64,000 bases of DNA from Maricaulis sp. (lineage in GTDB: Bacteria > Pseudomonadota > Alphaproteobacteria > Caulobacterales > Maricaulaceae): contig NZ_JAEPOL010000015.1 in assembly GCF_017642925.1 (NCBI RefSeq), positions 1 to 64,000 on the forward strand. The letters are read 5' to 3'. The notes beneath the pieces were generated by a model that was given only the letters and a program-made list of their open reading frames with translations, did not search any database and was not told the DNA's origin. The position numbers and the translations under genes were made by a program. Shown piece by piece: positions 35,597 to 44,473 of the stretch; the stretch's first letter is position 1, and each line of letters starts with the position of its first letter.

Positions 35597-37174
35597 TCAA
35601 GCTGCCCGCGTTTTGTTGATTCGCGGATCCTTGAGTTCTTTTAGCGCAACAGGCTTACCGAAATAGAAACCCTGTCCGTACCGAACGCCAAGCTCGCGCA
35701 TCAGTTTCGCGGACGCTTCGCTTTCGATCATTTCCGCAACGGTTTCCGTGCCCAAGGCGTTGCAAAGGTCGATCATCCCGCGCAGCAGAATGGTGTCGCG
35801 TTCGGAGCGCGAGGCGTTGCGGATATAGGAACCGTCGATCTTCACCACATCGGCCGGGAAGTCGCGCAGGTAGTGGAAGCCCGCAGCGCCGGCGCCGAAA
35901 TCGTCCAGGCAGACCGCATGTCCGCGCTCGCGGATCTTGGCGATGACATTGTTGGCGGCCTTGATGTTCTTCACCGACGCCGTCTCGGTCAGCTCGAACA
36001 TGAGCCGGCTGCGATCGATCTTCAGATCGGCGAGAAGCGCCAGGAATTTCTTCGCCCAGGCCATGTTGGTCAGGGACTTGCCGGACAGGTTGACGGCCAG
36101 GGCAGGGCGGTCGAAATCCTCGCGCAGGAACTGCGCCGCGATTTCGGTCATCGCATAGTCGATTTCGTGGATCAGGCCGGTGCTTTCCGCGAAGCCCACA
36201 CTCTCCTCGATCGGCCGACCGCCGGGCAGGCGCAGCAGCAGCTCGTAGTGGTGCACCTTGCCGGTTTCCAGGTCGACGATGGGCTGGGCGTGCGGCTCGA
36301 TCACCCGGCCGGCAATCGTCGTGCGCAGCTCGGTCATGCGTTTGCGGGTTTCGTGCATCAGGCGGTCGGCGGTTTCCTGCAGCGAGATCACGTCGAGGGC
36401 CTTGCCGCTGTCGGCAGCTTCGTTGATCGCATGCAGGAAGGCCTGAACGGCAATTTCCGGCTCCAGCTCGGGCGCATCGCAGACCGACTCGATCCGGACA
36501 TCGGCCTTGCCCAGGTCAAACCCCTTGAGTGTCGCCATGACCTCGTCGCGCAGGCCTGCCAGATCGACGGATCGGGCATGGATCAGGGCGGTGCGTGCTG
36601 CGTCGATCTGCCGGGCAACGCCGTCATTGCCGATGGCCAGCGCACAGGAGGCCGCGACGGAGGTCCGCAATTGTTCGGCATTGGCCGGACCGATCAGACG
36701 CTCGATATCGTCGCCGGCCTCGATGCGCAGCACCGACATCGCCATGTCGGTGCCCACATTGCGGGCCGATGCGATAGCGCCTTCGGCACTGCGTTCGAAG
36801 GCCTGGGGATCGACATCGTCGGGCGCATGCATGGCGTTGAAGGAGATCGACCAGCGGATGCGATCGTCATCGCCCAGCGACCAGCCGCAAAGCTGGGCCT
36901 CGCGGCCGTCGATCGTGATGCGGACGGGCCCGAGCCGGTGACCGGGTTTCAGCCGGCGCACCAGCGCCTTGAGGATCGGGCGTGAGGTGCGGTCGATACG
37001 GCTTTCAAGCGGATCGCCCACACCGTCGCTATCGGCGCCGGCGGGACTGGAGCCGAGGGCCGCGACCGCGCCGGCCGTGTAGGTGATGCGGCAGGACGAA
37101 TCCGTTTCGACAAGAATATCGGCCGAAGCAAAGGCGAAGGACAAAAAGCGATTGCGTTGTTCGACAAGCGACAT
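35597..37174 (-). CDS. EAL-domain c-di-GMP phosphodiesterase with N-terminal PAS-like region
   Basis: The 525-residue protein has an N-terminal PAS-like region (LVETDSSCRITYTAGAVAAL) and a mid helical region. A C-terminal EAL domain starts near residue 275. The signature Glu is present but reads ELL (HYELLLRL) instead of EAL. Other catalytic residues are present: NLSGKSL, ELTET, DDFGAG, VKIDGSYI, AEMIE and GQGF. It should therefore hydrolyse c-di-GMP. It ends 23 bp before the receiver gene, so the two may be co-transcribed. Confidence 0.88.
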   Translation of the reverse strand: MSLVEQRNRFLSFAFASADILVETDSSCRITYTAGAVAALGSSPAGADSDGVGDPLESRIDRTSRPILKALVRRLKPGHRLGPVRITIDGREAQLCGWSLGDDDRIRWSISFNAMHAPDDVDPQAFERSAEGAIASARNVGTDMAMSVLRIEAGDDIERLIGPANAEQLRTSVAASCALAIGNDGVARQIDAARTALIHARSVDLAGLRDEVMATLKGFDLGKADVRIESVCDAPELEPEIAVQAFLHAINEAADSGKALDVISLQETADRLMHETRKRMTELRTTIAGRVIEPHAQPIVDLETGKVHHYELLLRLPGGRPIEESVGFAESTGLIHEIDYAMTEIAAQFLREDFDRPALAVNLSGKSLTNMAWAKKFLALLADLKIDRSRLMFELTETASVKNIKAANNVIAKIRERGHAVCLDDFGAGAAGFHYLRDFPADVVKIDGSYIRNASRSERDTILLRGMIDLCNALGTETVAEMIESEASAKLMRELGVRYGQGFYFGKPVALKELKDPRINKTRAA

Positions 37175-37226
37175 GAGAGCGGCCCGACCCCGTTCAAGAC
37201 AGAACGCTCAAATTCACAGCTAAACG

Positions 37227-37241
37227 TTAGAAGGCGATTAA
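37227..37241 (-). promoter_or_regulatory. Weak CtrA-like site upstream of the EAL gene
   Basis: Read on the minus strand it is TTAA, seven bases, CTAA. This is one mismatch from the TTAA-N7-TTAA site of CtrA. It lies 53 bp upstream of the EAL start codon. One half-site mismatch makes this a low-confidence call. Confidence 0.25.
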
Positions 37242-37256
37242 ATTTTTACCGGTCGT

Positions 37257-37808
37257 CTAGGCGGCCTGGCGTGACTTGCCGTTATCCTTGCTAGAAGGTT
37301 TCGTGTTGATTTCGCGAAGCGTTTTACTCGCATCGTGGCTCAGCTTGGCTAACGCGGGCGGCAGTTCGCCGTCTTCGCTGGCCAGCCGGGCAAGCTGCTC
37401 GGCAATCGCCATCAGGTGCGGGGCATTGGCGATCAGCCGGGCCTGCCCCTCGATGCGCGAGGGGTCGCGATCGTATTCCGCGGCCGGTACGCGCCAGCCG
37501 CCCCAGTCCATGCTTTCGGTGACCACGACCGGGAAGGTGCCGGGATAGGGGTGATGGCCGCATTCCTCGACGGACTGCCACTTGTTGCGGGCGCGCAGGA
37601 CGCGCCAGCTCGCCGTGTCGATCTCGTCGGCCTGTTCGGCGGCAAGCTCGTCAGCCACGAAGTCGCGGCCCAGCCCGCAGTCGTAATAGACCCGCACGGG
37701 CTCCTCGACATCCTTCACCCATTGCGGCTTGACCTGTTCGACAAGCGCCCAGGTTCCTACCGGGCGGACGAATACGCGCTGATGCTTGTGATAGATTGCC
37801 TTGGCCAT
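37257..37808 (-). CDS. Conserved hypothetical protein
   Basis: The 183-residue soluble protein begins MAKAIYHKHQRVFVRPVGTWALVEQVKPQWVKDVEEPV. It carries a Trp-rich centre (TASWRVLRARNKWQSVEECGHHPYPGTFPVVV, ESMDWGGWRVPAAEYDRDPSRIEGQARLI) and a lysine-rich tail. I do not recognise a known domain. Similar N-terminal YxxxxxVRPxGTW patterns occur in Caulobacterales proteins of unknown function. The ATG at 37808 was chosen, as the longer upstream frame is antisense to dusA. It stands alone between the EAL gene and the divergent dusA. Confidence 0.7.
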   Translation of the reverse strand: MAKAIYHKHQRVFVRPVGTWALVEQVKPQWVKDVEEPVRVYYDCGLGRDFVADELAAEQADEIDTASWRVLRARNKWQSVEECGHHPYPGTFPVVVTESMDWGGWRVPAAEYDRDPSRIEGQARLIANAPHLMAIAEQLARLASEDGELPPALAKLSHDASKTLREINTKPSSKDNGKSRQAA

Positions 37809-37961
37809 GAAACGCCTCCCTCGCCGTTGCAGGAAAGCAGACCGGGATTGAAATGGCGTGAAGTGAACAGATCGAATTTGAACGTTTTGCTTGCGGGTGC
37901 GCGTGACGCTGGACGGCTTTGTGCGCCGCCGTGACTTGGTTCGGCGGGCGGTCCGCGCTAA

Positions 37962-38966
37962 ATGGCGCGCATGACTGCAGCCCGCACGCCCGACCGCCGC
38001 CTTTCCGTGGCCCCGATGATGGACTGGACCGACCGGCATTGCCGGGCGTTTCACCGTGTCCTGACGAAAGGCGCGCTGCTCTACACCGAAATGGCCGTCG
38101 ACAAGGCGGTGATCCATGGCGACAGGGACAAGCTGATCGGGTTCGACCCCGCCGAACATCCTGTGGCCATCCAGCTGGGCGGTTCCGATCCGGCCGACCT
38201 GGCCAAGGCCAGCCGGATTGCCGAGGGGTTCGGCTATATCGAGATCAATCTCAATGTCGGCTGCCCGTCCGACCGCGTGCAATCGGGCCGGTTCGGGGCT
38301 TGTCTGATGCAGGAACCGGCGCTCGTCGCCGACTGCGTGAAGGCGATGCAGGATGCGGTGTCGGTACCGGTTACGGTGAAGTGCCGGATCGGCGTCGACG
38401 AGCAGGATCCCGAAGTGGCCCTGTTCGATTTCGTCGAGACGGTCGCGGCGGCCGGGGTGACGAGTTTCACCGTGCACGCCCGCAAGGCCTGGCTGAAAGG
38501 TCTGAGCCCGAAGGAAAACCGCACGGTGCCGCCGCTCGACTATGACCTGGTGCGCCGTCTCAAGGCGCAGCGTCCGGAGCTCGAGATCATCCTCAATGGC
38601 GGTCTGGAAACGCTCGACCAGGGGCTCGCGGAAACGGTGCCGCTGGACGGGATGATGCTCGGCCGCGCCGCCTACCACACGCCCTGGATCCTGGCCGAGG
38701 CCGACAGCCGGCTGTTCGGCAAGGTCGATCCGGTTGCCAGCCGTGTCGAGGCGGTCGACGCCTACCGGCCCTATCTGGAAAGCCAGCTCGGCAAGGGGAC
38801 GCGACTGCACGACATGACGCGCCATATGCTGGGCCTGTTTACCGGCCAGCCCGGCGCGCGGCTGTGGCGGCGTATCCTGTCGGAAAAGGCGCCCAGGCGT
38901 GGCGCGGGGCTTGAAGTGATCGACGAGGCACTGGCGGCGGTCGTGCCGCATGACGAGGCGGCATAG
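37962..38966 (+). CDS. dusA: tRNA-dihydrouridine(20/20a) synthase DusA
   Basis: The 334-residue flavoenzyme reduces U20/U20a in tRNA D-loops. Signature segments are SVAPMMDWTDRHCRAFHR, the INLNVGCPSDRVQSGRFGACLM motif with the catalytic Cys, VKCRIGVD and FTVHARKAWLKGLSPKENR. The NGG/GRAAYHTPWIL end identifies DusA rather than DusB. Alternative ATG codons lie at 37962 and 37971. The following sulfite exporter starts 3 nt after the stop, so the pair is probably co-transcribed. Confidence 0.95.
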   Translation: MARMTAARTPDRRLSVAPMMDWTDRHCRAFHRVLTKGALLYTEMAVDKAVIHGDRDKLIGFDPAEHPVAIQLGGSDPADLAKASRIAEGFGYIEINLNVGCPSDRVQSGRFGACLMQEPALVADCVKAMQDAVSVPVTVKCRIGVDEQDPEVALFDFVETVAAAGVTSFTVHARKAWLKGLSPKENRTVPPLDYDLVRRLKAQRPELEIILNGGLETLDQGLAETVPLDGMMLGRAAYHTPWILAEADSRLFGKVDPVASRVEAVDAYRPYLESQLGKGTRLHDMTRHMLGLFTGQPGARLWRRILSEKAPRRGAGLEVIDEALAAVVPHDEAA

Positions 38967-38968
38967 CG

Positions 38969-39784
38969 ATGCAGGATATCTGGGTTCTGGTCCTGGCGAT
39001 GGCCGCCACGGGCGCGTTTGCGGGACTGATCGCGGGCATGTTCGGTATCGGCGGCGGTATCGTCATGGTGCCGGCGCTGTATTTCGCCTTCAATTCGCTG
39101 GGTTATGAAGACCCGCGGGTGATGCATGTCGCGGTCGGGACCTCGCTGGCGGTGATTGTCGCGACCTCGCTGCGCAGTGTCTCGGCCCATGCCAAGCGCG
39201 GGGCAGTGGATTTCAAGGTGCTGCGCGAATGGGCGCCCTGGATCATTGCCGGCACGCTGATCGGTACGGTGATCGCGCACTATCTCTCCGGCCGCATGCT
39301 GACCGGCATTTTCGGCGGCATGGCGATGCTGCTCTCGCTGCAATTCTTCTTCGGCCGGCCCGACTGGACGTTGCGCGAGGACATGCCCGGCGGGATCGCC
39401 CGCATCGGTCTGGGCGGTACGATCGGGGCGTTCTCGGCGTTGATGGGCATCGGTGGCGGCGTCATGGGCGTCACCCTGATGACCTTGTGCGGCAAGCCGA
39501 TCCGGCAGGCTGTGGCCACGGCTGCCGGTTTCGGCGTCGCGATCGGGGCGCCCGGTGCGATCGGCTTCATCGTCAATGGCTGGGGGCATGAAGTCGTGCC
39601 CTGGTCGCTGGGCTATGTGAACGGGCCCGGCTTCGCGCTTCTGGCCAGCTGCGCCTTCTTCGTCGCGCCGCTGGGCGCCAAGCTGGCGCATGATTTGCCG
39701 GAGCGGACGCTGAAGCGTCTCTTTGCCATCGGACTGGTCGTGGTCGGCTTCATGCTGGTCCGTGAAGCGGTGATCGGCGGCTAG
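38969..39784 (+). CDS. TauE/SafE-family membrane exporter
   Basis: The 271-residue membrane protein has about eight transmembrane helices in two repeats. It has the conserved GMFGIGGGIVMVPAL of the first repeat and the MGIGGGVMGVTLMTL of the second. TauE/SafE proteins are thought to export sulfite or sulfoacetate or related anions. It follows dusA almost without gap; the substrate cannot be inferred from context. Confidence 0.9.
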   Translation: MQDIWVLVLAMAATGAFAGLIAGMFGIGGGIVMVPALYFAFNSLGYEDPRVMHVAVGTSLAVIVATSLRSVSAHAKRGAVDFKVLREWAPWIIAGTLIGTVIAHYLSGRMLTGIFGGMAMLLSLQFFFGRPDWTLREDMPGGIARIGLGGTIGAFSALMGIGGGVMGVTLMTLCGKPIRQAVATAAGFGVAIGAPGAIGFIVNGWGHEVVPWSLGYVNGPGFALLASCAFFVAPLGAKLAHDLPERTLKRLFAIGLVVVGFMLVREAVIGG

Positions 39785-39860
39785 GGCTGCAGGCGCCGGC
39801 GGTCGAGCTTGCGATCTACGAGTGGCTCCAGCGGCGCGTGTCGTGAGAAAACGACCGGGT

Positions 39861-40592
39861 TCAGGGTCGTAGAATCAGCTGGTCTTCCCGGATTTCGATC
39901 GAGCTGAATTGCTCCAGGATCGACATGCCGAGAAGCGAGACATCCCCGCCTTGCAGGACAAGTGCCGGAAATTCTTCGAAATATTGACCATGGAGGTCCA
40001 GTCTGCGGAGGTCGACCGGCGCGGCAAACGTCTGGCCGGACGCTGTCGATACTGGAACCGTGAAATCTAACCTGTCCATATGCAGGCCGATCCGCTCGGC
40101 GTCGTACGGGGTAAGCATGATCCCGCTGGCGCCAGTATCGACGAGGAAACCAACTTCCGACCCGTCGATCATCACGTTGACGTAATAGTGTCCGTCTTGT
40201 TGGCGGTTGAGGATGATCGCACCCTCGCGCAACGCCGTCGCTCTGCGCGCCAGCACGGTGGGTAACTGAAGGGGGGCAATCGCCACGATCTCGATGTCAT
40301 GGTTCGCCCACCACCAGTCGTCATAGTCCCGGTCGGCAACCGGTATGATCGCGAAGCTTGCCAGTACGCTGACCCAGGCGATCAGGTTGCGATGGCGGCT
40401 CTCCCGGTGAGCAAATCCGGCACCGATGAGCGCAACAAGCAAGGCAGCCACGATTACGCATGCCAGAGCGATGCGCAGGGTTGGAGGCACATGGCTCCAT
40501 AGAGGCCAGCCAGCCAGGCGGAGGAAAAGGAGGGCCAGGCCCAGCAGCAGCGCCGGCGGCGCCATTCGTGCCATCAGTCCAGGAAGCCGCAT
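39861..40592 (-). CDS. Membrane-anchored retropepsin-like aspartic protease (TIGR02281 family)
   Basis: The 243-residue protein has three hydrophobic segments in the first 90 residues and a retropepsin-like domain from about residue 130. The catalytic motif is VDTGASGIM with Asp near residue 152. The LLGMSILEQF motif late in the protein is the second family mark. Alphaproteobacterial proteins of this group are periplasmic single-domain aspartic proteases of uncertain role. It is separated from the convergent TauE/SafE gene by 76 bp. Confidence 0.88.
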   Translation of the reverse strand: MRLPGLMARMAPPALLLGLALLFLRLAGWPLWSHVPPTLRIALACVIVAALLVALIGAGFAHRESRHRNLIAWVSVLASFAIIPVADRDYDDWWWANHDIEIVAIAPLQLPTVLARRATALREGAIILNRQQDGHYYVNVMIDGSEVGFLVDTGASGIMLTPYDAERIGLHMDRLDFTVPVSTASGQTFAAPVDLRRLDLHGQYFEEFPALVLQGGDVSLLGMSILEQFSSIEIREDQLILRP

Positions 40593-40608
40593 CGCCTCGC
40601 TCGCCTCG

Positions 40609-40809
40609 TTAGCATTGCTTGACCCTGGTCGCGCGATAGGCCGTTTCCCGCTCCGGCAAGGCCTGCATGATCGCGTCGCGCTCCGCGTCTGAATAGCGGG
40701 TCCAGCGTCCCAGCTCCTCCATGGTGCGGAAACAGCCCAGGCAGACGCCGGCCTTGGGGTCGACGAAACAGACTTTCACACAGGGTGTCTTGATCGGGGT
40801 GCGGTCCAT
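40609..40809 (-). CDS. DUF1289 protein, Cys-rich
   Basis: The 66-residue protein has four Cys in CVKVCFVDPKAGVCLGCFRTMEEL, the DUF1289 pattern, and the WTRYSDAERDAIM segment that follows it. The Cys set suggests zinc or Fe-S binding. The ATG at 40809 gives MDRTPIKTPCVKVC; an ATG at 40821 is possible. It lies 16 bp upstream of the aspartic protease gene on the same strand. Confidence 0.85.
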   Translation of the reverse strand: MDRTPIKTPCVKVCFVDPKAGVCLGCFRTMEELGRWTRYSDAERDAIMQALPERETAYRATRVKQC

Positions 40810-40906
40810 GCATCGCAGCATTCCGTGTGGTCTTCATTGTGGCAAGTGCTTGCGGCGGCGGGGCCTGCCGGAATATTGTCCCGCCTTTATCTGCCTGGGG
40901 ACATTC

Positions 40907-42184
40907 ATGGACGATCTGGTGCTGCAGGCCCGCAGCTTTGTGGGACTTTTTGCTCTTGCGGGCGTGGCGTGGCTGCTGGGTCCGCGCAAGAAGATCTCCA
41001 TTGTCCTGCTGGTCGGCGCCATCGCCCTGCAATTGCTGATCGCCTGGCTGCTCTATTCCGTCGCGCCCTTCCGCGCCTTCCTGCAATCGCTGACCGGCGT
41101 CGTCGCCGTGTTGCAGGAGGTGACGAATGAGGGCGCGCAATTCGTGTTCGGCTATCTCGCCGGCAGCGAGGCGCCCTGGGAGACCGACCCGGCCGGCGGT
41201 TCCGGTTTCCTCTTTGCCTTCCAGGCCCTGCCCATGGTGATCGTACTGTCGGCGCTGTCGGCCCTGCTGTGGCGCTGGCGGATCCTGGAATTCCTGGTGC
41301 GCGGCTTCGCGGCGGCTTTCCGGCGCCTTTTGAACCTGTCCGGTTCGGCCAGTCTGGGCGCTGCGGCGAATATCTTCCTGGGCATGACGGAAAGCCCGGT
41401 GCTGATCCGGCCGCGCCTGCCGGACATGACCCGGCCCGACCTCTTCCTCATCATGACGGTCGGTTTCTCGACGGTCGCCGGTTCGGTGATGGCGCTCTAT
41501 GTCAGCCAGCTGACCGGGGTGATCGACGGTGCGGCCGGGCATATCTTCACCGCCTCGCTGATCTCGGTGCCGGCGGCGGTGCTCCTGTCGCGCCTGATGA
41601 TGCCGGCCGAACCGGTCTCTGAGGAGGCGCTGCAGAAAGAGAAGATCCCGACGCCGATCTACCACTCCTCCATGGACGCGCTGACGACCGGCGTGTCGGA
41701 CGGTATCCGCCTGTATTTCAACATCATCTTCATGCTGCTGGTGTTCACCGCCCTGGTCGCGCTGGTGAACGTCCTGCTCGGGCTTTTCCCGGATGTGTTC
41801 GGTGCGCCGCTTTCGGCCGACCGGATCCTGGGCTGGGTCTTCGCGCCGATCGTCTGGCTGGCGGGTATTCCCTGGAGCGAGGCCACCCAGGCCGGTTCGC
41901 TGATGGGGCTGAAGACGGCGCTGAACGAGGTCTATGCCTATGATCAGCTGTCCCGGATCGGCGGCGATCTGTCCGAGCGCACGCGCCTGATCATGACCTA
42001 TGCGCTGTGCGGTTTCGCCAATTTCTCCTCGGTCGGCATCCTGACCGGCGGTCTGGTGGCGATTGCGCCGTCGCGCCGCGAGGACATTCTGCAACTGGCC
42101 CCGCGGGCGCTGATCTCCGGCACGCTGGCAACGCTGATGACAGGCGCTGCCGTGGGCGTTCTGCCGTCAGGCCTGTTCGGCTAG
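40907..42184 (+). CDS. Concentrative nucleoside transporter (NupC/CNT family)
   Basis: The 425-residue membrane protein has an N-terminal helix triplet and the CNT core: FLFAFQALPMVIVLSALSALLW, ANIFLGMTESPVLIRPRLPDMTR and FLIMTVGFSTVAGSVMALYVS. A C-terminal YALCGFANFSSVGILTGGL helix follows. These match CNT transporters, which use Na+ or H+ to import nucleosides. The ATG at 40907 follows a weak ribosome site and the upstream frame reads through the divergent DUF1289 gene. It converges on the acyltransferase gene, overlapping it by 4 nt at the stops. Confidence 0.9.
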   Translation: MDDLVLQARSFVGLFALAGVAWLLGPRKKISIVLLVGAIALQLLIAWLLYSVAPFRAFLQSLTGVVAVLQEVTNEGAQFVFGYLAGSEAPWETDPAGGSGFLFAFQALPMVIVLSALSALLWRWRILEFLVRGFAAAFRRLLNLSGSASLGAAANIFLGMTESPVLIRPRLPDMTRPDLFLIMTVGFSTVAGSVMALYVSQLTGVIDGAAGHIFTASLISVPAAVLLSRLMMPAEPVSEEALQKEKIPTPIYHSSMDALTTGVSDGIRLYFNIIFMLLVFTALVALVNVLLGLFPDVFGAPLSADRILGWVFAPIVWLAGIPWSEATQAGSLMGLKTALNEVYAYDQLSRIGGDLSERTRLIMTYALCGFANFSSVGILTGGLVAIAPSRREDILQLAPRALISGTLATLMTGAAVGVLPSGLFG

Positions 42185-42903
42185 TCGCCGCGTTTCGGCC
42201 AGAGACGGCTGCGCAGCCAGCCGGGGGTGGAATTGCCTTTGAGGGCCTGGCGATAGGCGGTGTCGAAAAAGCGGTGCAGGCCTTCGGCATCGGCGTAGAG
42301 ATCGCTGCGGGTCTTCATCGGTGCGTCCGGATCGATGCGCTTGACCACTTTGGCCGGATTGCCGGCGACAATGGTCCAGGGATCGACATCGCGGGTGACG
42401 ACCGAGCGGGCGCCGACGACGGAATGGGCGCCGATGGTCACGCCCTTGCCGATAAAGGCACCGTCGCCGATCCAGACATTGCGTTGAAGTTTCACGGGTT
42501 TCCAGGCCGGTGCCGGGTCGACGCGGTCGTGGATGGAGTGCCAGTCGCAATCCGAGATCGTGGCCTTGTTGGCGATCAGGCAGTCATCGCCGATCTCGAT
42601 ATCGCCGGCGGCGAGAATGCGGGTTCCGCCGGCCATGAAGACATTGTTTCCGATCGCGATCCGCCCGGCCTGGGTCTGCGGCGACCAGACGGTGAGGCGG
42701 ACGGGATCGGCCTTGTTTGCGACGATGTGCAGGCGGTCGCCGGCGGTGATGTTGGGGCCGAAAACCTCGACATGCCAAGGACATACGACTTTCGGCTCGA
42801 TGCCCAGCGCGGCAAAGTGGGGGGCGAGGAAATGGCCCGTCCAGGCGTTTTCGAACGCTTCCCAGGCGCGGTGCATCCAGTAGGGGCGGTGGTCCCGTTT
42901 CAT
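42181..42903 (-). CDS. Left-handed beta-helix acyltransferase (hexapeptide repeat)
   Basis: The 240-residue protein has hexapeptide repeats (IAIGNNVFMAGGTRILAAGDIEIGDDCLIAN, VWIGDGAFIGKGVTIGAHSVVGARSVVTRDV). It ends in the Pro-containing IVAGNPAKVVKRID motif of the WbbJ/MaaT-type O-acetyltransferases. The catalytic His is probably in DWHSIHDR. The N-terminal 60 residues (YWMHRAWEAFENAWTGHFLAPHFAALG) are unusual. Substrate is unknown, possibly a cell-surface sugar. Confidence 0.88.
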   Translation of the reverse strand: MKRDHRPYWMHRAWEAFENAWTGHFLAPHFAALGIEPKVVCPWHVEVFGPNITAGDRLHIVANKADPVRLTVWSPQTQAGRIAIGNNVFMAGGTRILAAGDIEIGDDCLIANKATISDCDWHSIHDRVDPAPAWKPVKLQRNVWIGDGAFIGKGVTIGAHSVVGARSVVTRDVDPWTIVAGNPAKVVKRIDPDAPMKTRSDLYADAEGLHRFFDTAYRQALKGNSTPGWLRSRLWPKRGD

Positions 42904-43048
42904 TTTGTCCCGGCGCTCCCTATATCCATCCGGCGCGTTCGGCGTCCGGCGTTTCGCGGCCTGGACGCCCATGAGACAATACCGCTTCATACTTGTCTCG
43001 CAGCGGGTACATAAGGGCCCCATAGGCGCAACACGGGAGTAACGCCCA

Positions 43049-43483
43049 GTGACATATGAGGTCGCGATGACGGCCGACGCGGTGACCGGCTTCCTGGAGG
43101 AGGTTTTTCCGGAGATGAACCGCGCGGGCCGGATCTTCACCATCGACACGATCGAACCCGGCCGCGCCATCGTCCGGGCGCGCACGGATGACACACATCT
43201 GCGCCCCGGCGGCACTGTTTCCGGACCGACGCTGTTCTCCCTGGCCGACTTTGCCGCCTATGTGGTGATCCTCGGCCATATCGGACCGCAGGCGCTGGCG
43301 GTGACCACCAATCTCAATATCAACTTCCTGACCAAGGCCGGCCCCGGCGACCTGATTGCGCGCTGCCGCATCCTTAAACTGGGCAAGCGGCTGGTCGTCA
43401 CCGATTGCGACATCACGGCGGACGGCAGCGACGACTTGATCGCACAGGCCAGTGCGACCTATTCCATCCCGCCTGCAAGATAA
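43049..43483 (+). CDS. PaaI-family hotdog thioesterase
   Basis: The 144-residue protein has the hotdog pattern: GTVSGPTLFSLADFAAYVVIL as the central helix with the active-site Asp (DFA), the preceding HLRPGG loop, and NLNINFLTKAGPGDLIARCRILK as the strand region. It probably hydrolyses acyl-CoA or a phenylacetyl-CoA derivative. It starts at GTG following an ACGGGAGTAACGC ribosome site. A second, distant hotdog protein lies at 62700. Confidence 0.85.
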   Translation: MTYEVAMTADAVTGFLEEVFPEMNRAGRIFTIDTIEPGRAIVRARTDDTHLRPGGTVSGPTLFSLADFAAYVVILGHIGPQALAVTTNLNINFLTKAGPGDLIARCRILKLGKRLVVTDCDITADGSDDLIAQASATYSIPPAR

Positions 43484-43525
43484 CTCCGGCGTGATAACCC
43501 CGCGCACCGAGCGAAGGACAGCAAG

Positions 43526-43783
43526 ATGAGCGAGACCGAAGGCAGCGATCCGATCGAGGCGATCATCGTGAAACTCGTGGCGGCCGCGCCCGAGGGGCGC
43601 TCGGTCTCGCCGGCGGATGTCGCCAAGGCGATCGACCCGGAACGCTTCAACCGCCAGTTCGGCCATGTGCGCCAGGCGGCGATCCGGCTGGCCCGGCGCG
43701 GCGAGGTGACGATCCTGCGCAAGGGCAAGCCGGTCGAGGATCCGGAGAATTTCAAGGGAGTCTGGCGGATTGGCCGCGCCTGA
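43526..43783 (+). CDS. DUF3253 protein
   Basis: The 85-residue protein has the DUF3253 pattern GRSVSPADVAKAIDP, FGHVRQAAIRLARRGEVTILRKGKPV and the terminal FKGVWRIG. This is a small winged-helix-like fold of unknown function. It overlaps the following uracil-DNA glycosylase-like gene by 14 nt, so the two are translationally coupled. The pairing suggests a DNA-related role but does not prove it. Confidence 0.85.
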   Translation: MSETEGSDPIEAIIVKLVAAAPEGRSVSPADVAKAIDPERFNRQFGHVRQAAIRLARRGEVTILRKGKPVEDPENFKGVWRIGRA

Positions 43784-44360
43784 TCTCGATCCGCTGCTCG
43801 ACGAGATCCGCGCCTGCCGCGTGTGCGCGGCGGCCATGCCGCATGAACCGCGCCCGGTGGTCCGGGCCGCCTCCACCGCCCGCATCATGATTGTCGGCCA
43901 GGCGCCGGGCACGCGGGTGCATGCCTCGGGCAAGCCCTTCACCGACCCGTCCGGCGACCGGCTGCGCGACTGGCTGGGGGTGGACGAGGCGACCTTCTAC
44001 GACACGTCCCGCATTGCCATCGTGCCGATGGGCTTCTGCTTTCCCGGTCTCGACGCGAAGGGCGGCGACCTGCCGCCGCGCAAGGAATGCGCGCCCTTGT
44101 GGCAGGCACGGGTGCGCGCGGCCCTGCCGGATGTGCGCCTGACCCTGCTGGTGGGACAGTATGCCCAGCGCTTTCATCTGGGTTCGCGGATGCAGCAAAC
44201 ACTGACCGAAACCGTCCGCCGCGGCACGGATTACGGGCCGGAATTTCTGCCGCTCCCCCATCCCTCCTGGCGAAATAATGTCTGGCTGAAGAAAAATCCG
44301 TGGTTCGAAGAAAAAATTCTCCCCATGTTGCGCTGCCGCATGAAAGAATTATTACGCTGA
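43770..44360 (+). CDS. Uracil-DNA glycosylase superfamily protein
   Basis: The 196-residue protein shows the UDG superfamily fold: motif 1-like MIVGQAPGTRVHASGKPFTDPSGDRLRDWL, and motif 2-like LPLPHPSWRNNVW (HPS). A CxxC-like opening (CRVCAAAM) is present as in related groups. It would remove damaged bases such as uracil, but its substrate is not proven. It starts at TTG 14 nt before the DUF3253 stop. Confidence 0.85.
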   Translation: MAAPDLDPLLDEIRACRVCAAAMPHEPRPVVRAASTARIMIVGQAPGTRVHASGKPFTDPSGDRLRDWLGVDEATFYDTSRIAIVPMGFCFPGLDAKGGDLPPRKECAPLWQARVRAALPDVRLTLLVGQYAQRFHLGSRMQQTLTETVRRGTDYGPEFLPLPHPSWRNNVWLKKNPWFEEKILPMLRCRMKELLR

Positions 44361-44473
44361 GCGGCATTCGGGGTGTTTTCGCGCGCTTGTAAGGCGGCTC
44401 GCGAACGGGTATTCCACGGCCCGACTTCGCAGCCCGCGGACGGGCTGCCACCGTTGAAAAGGGTATGCCCGTA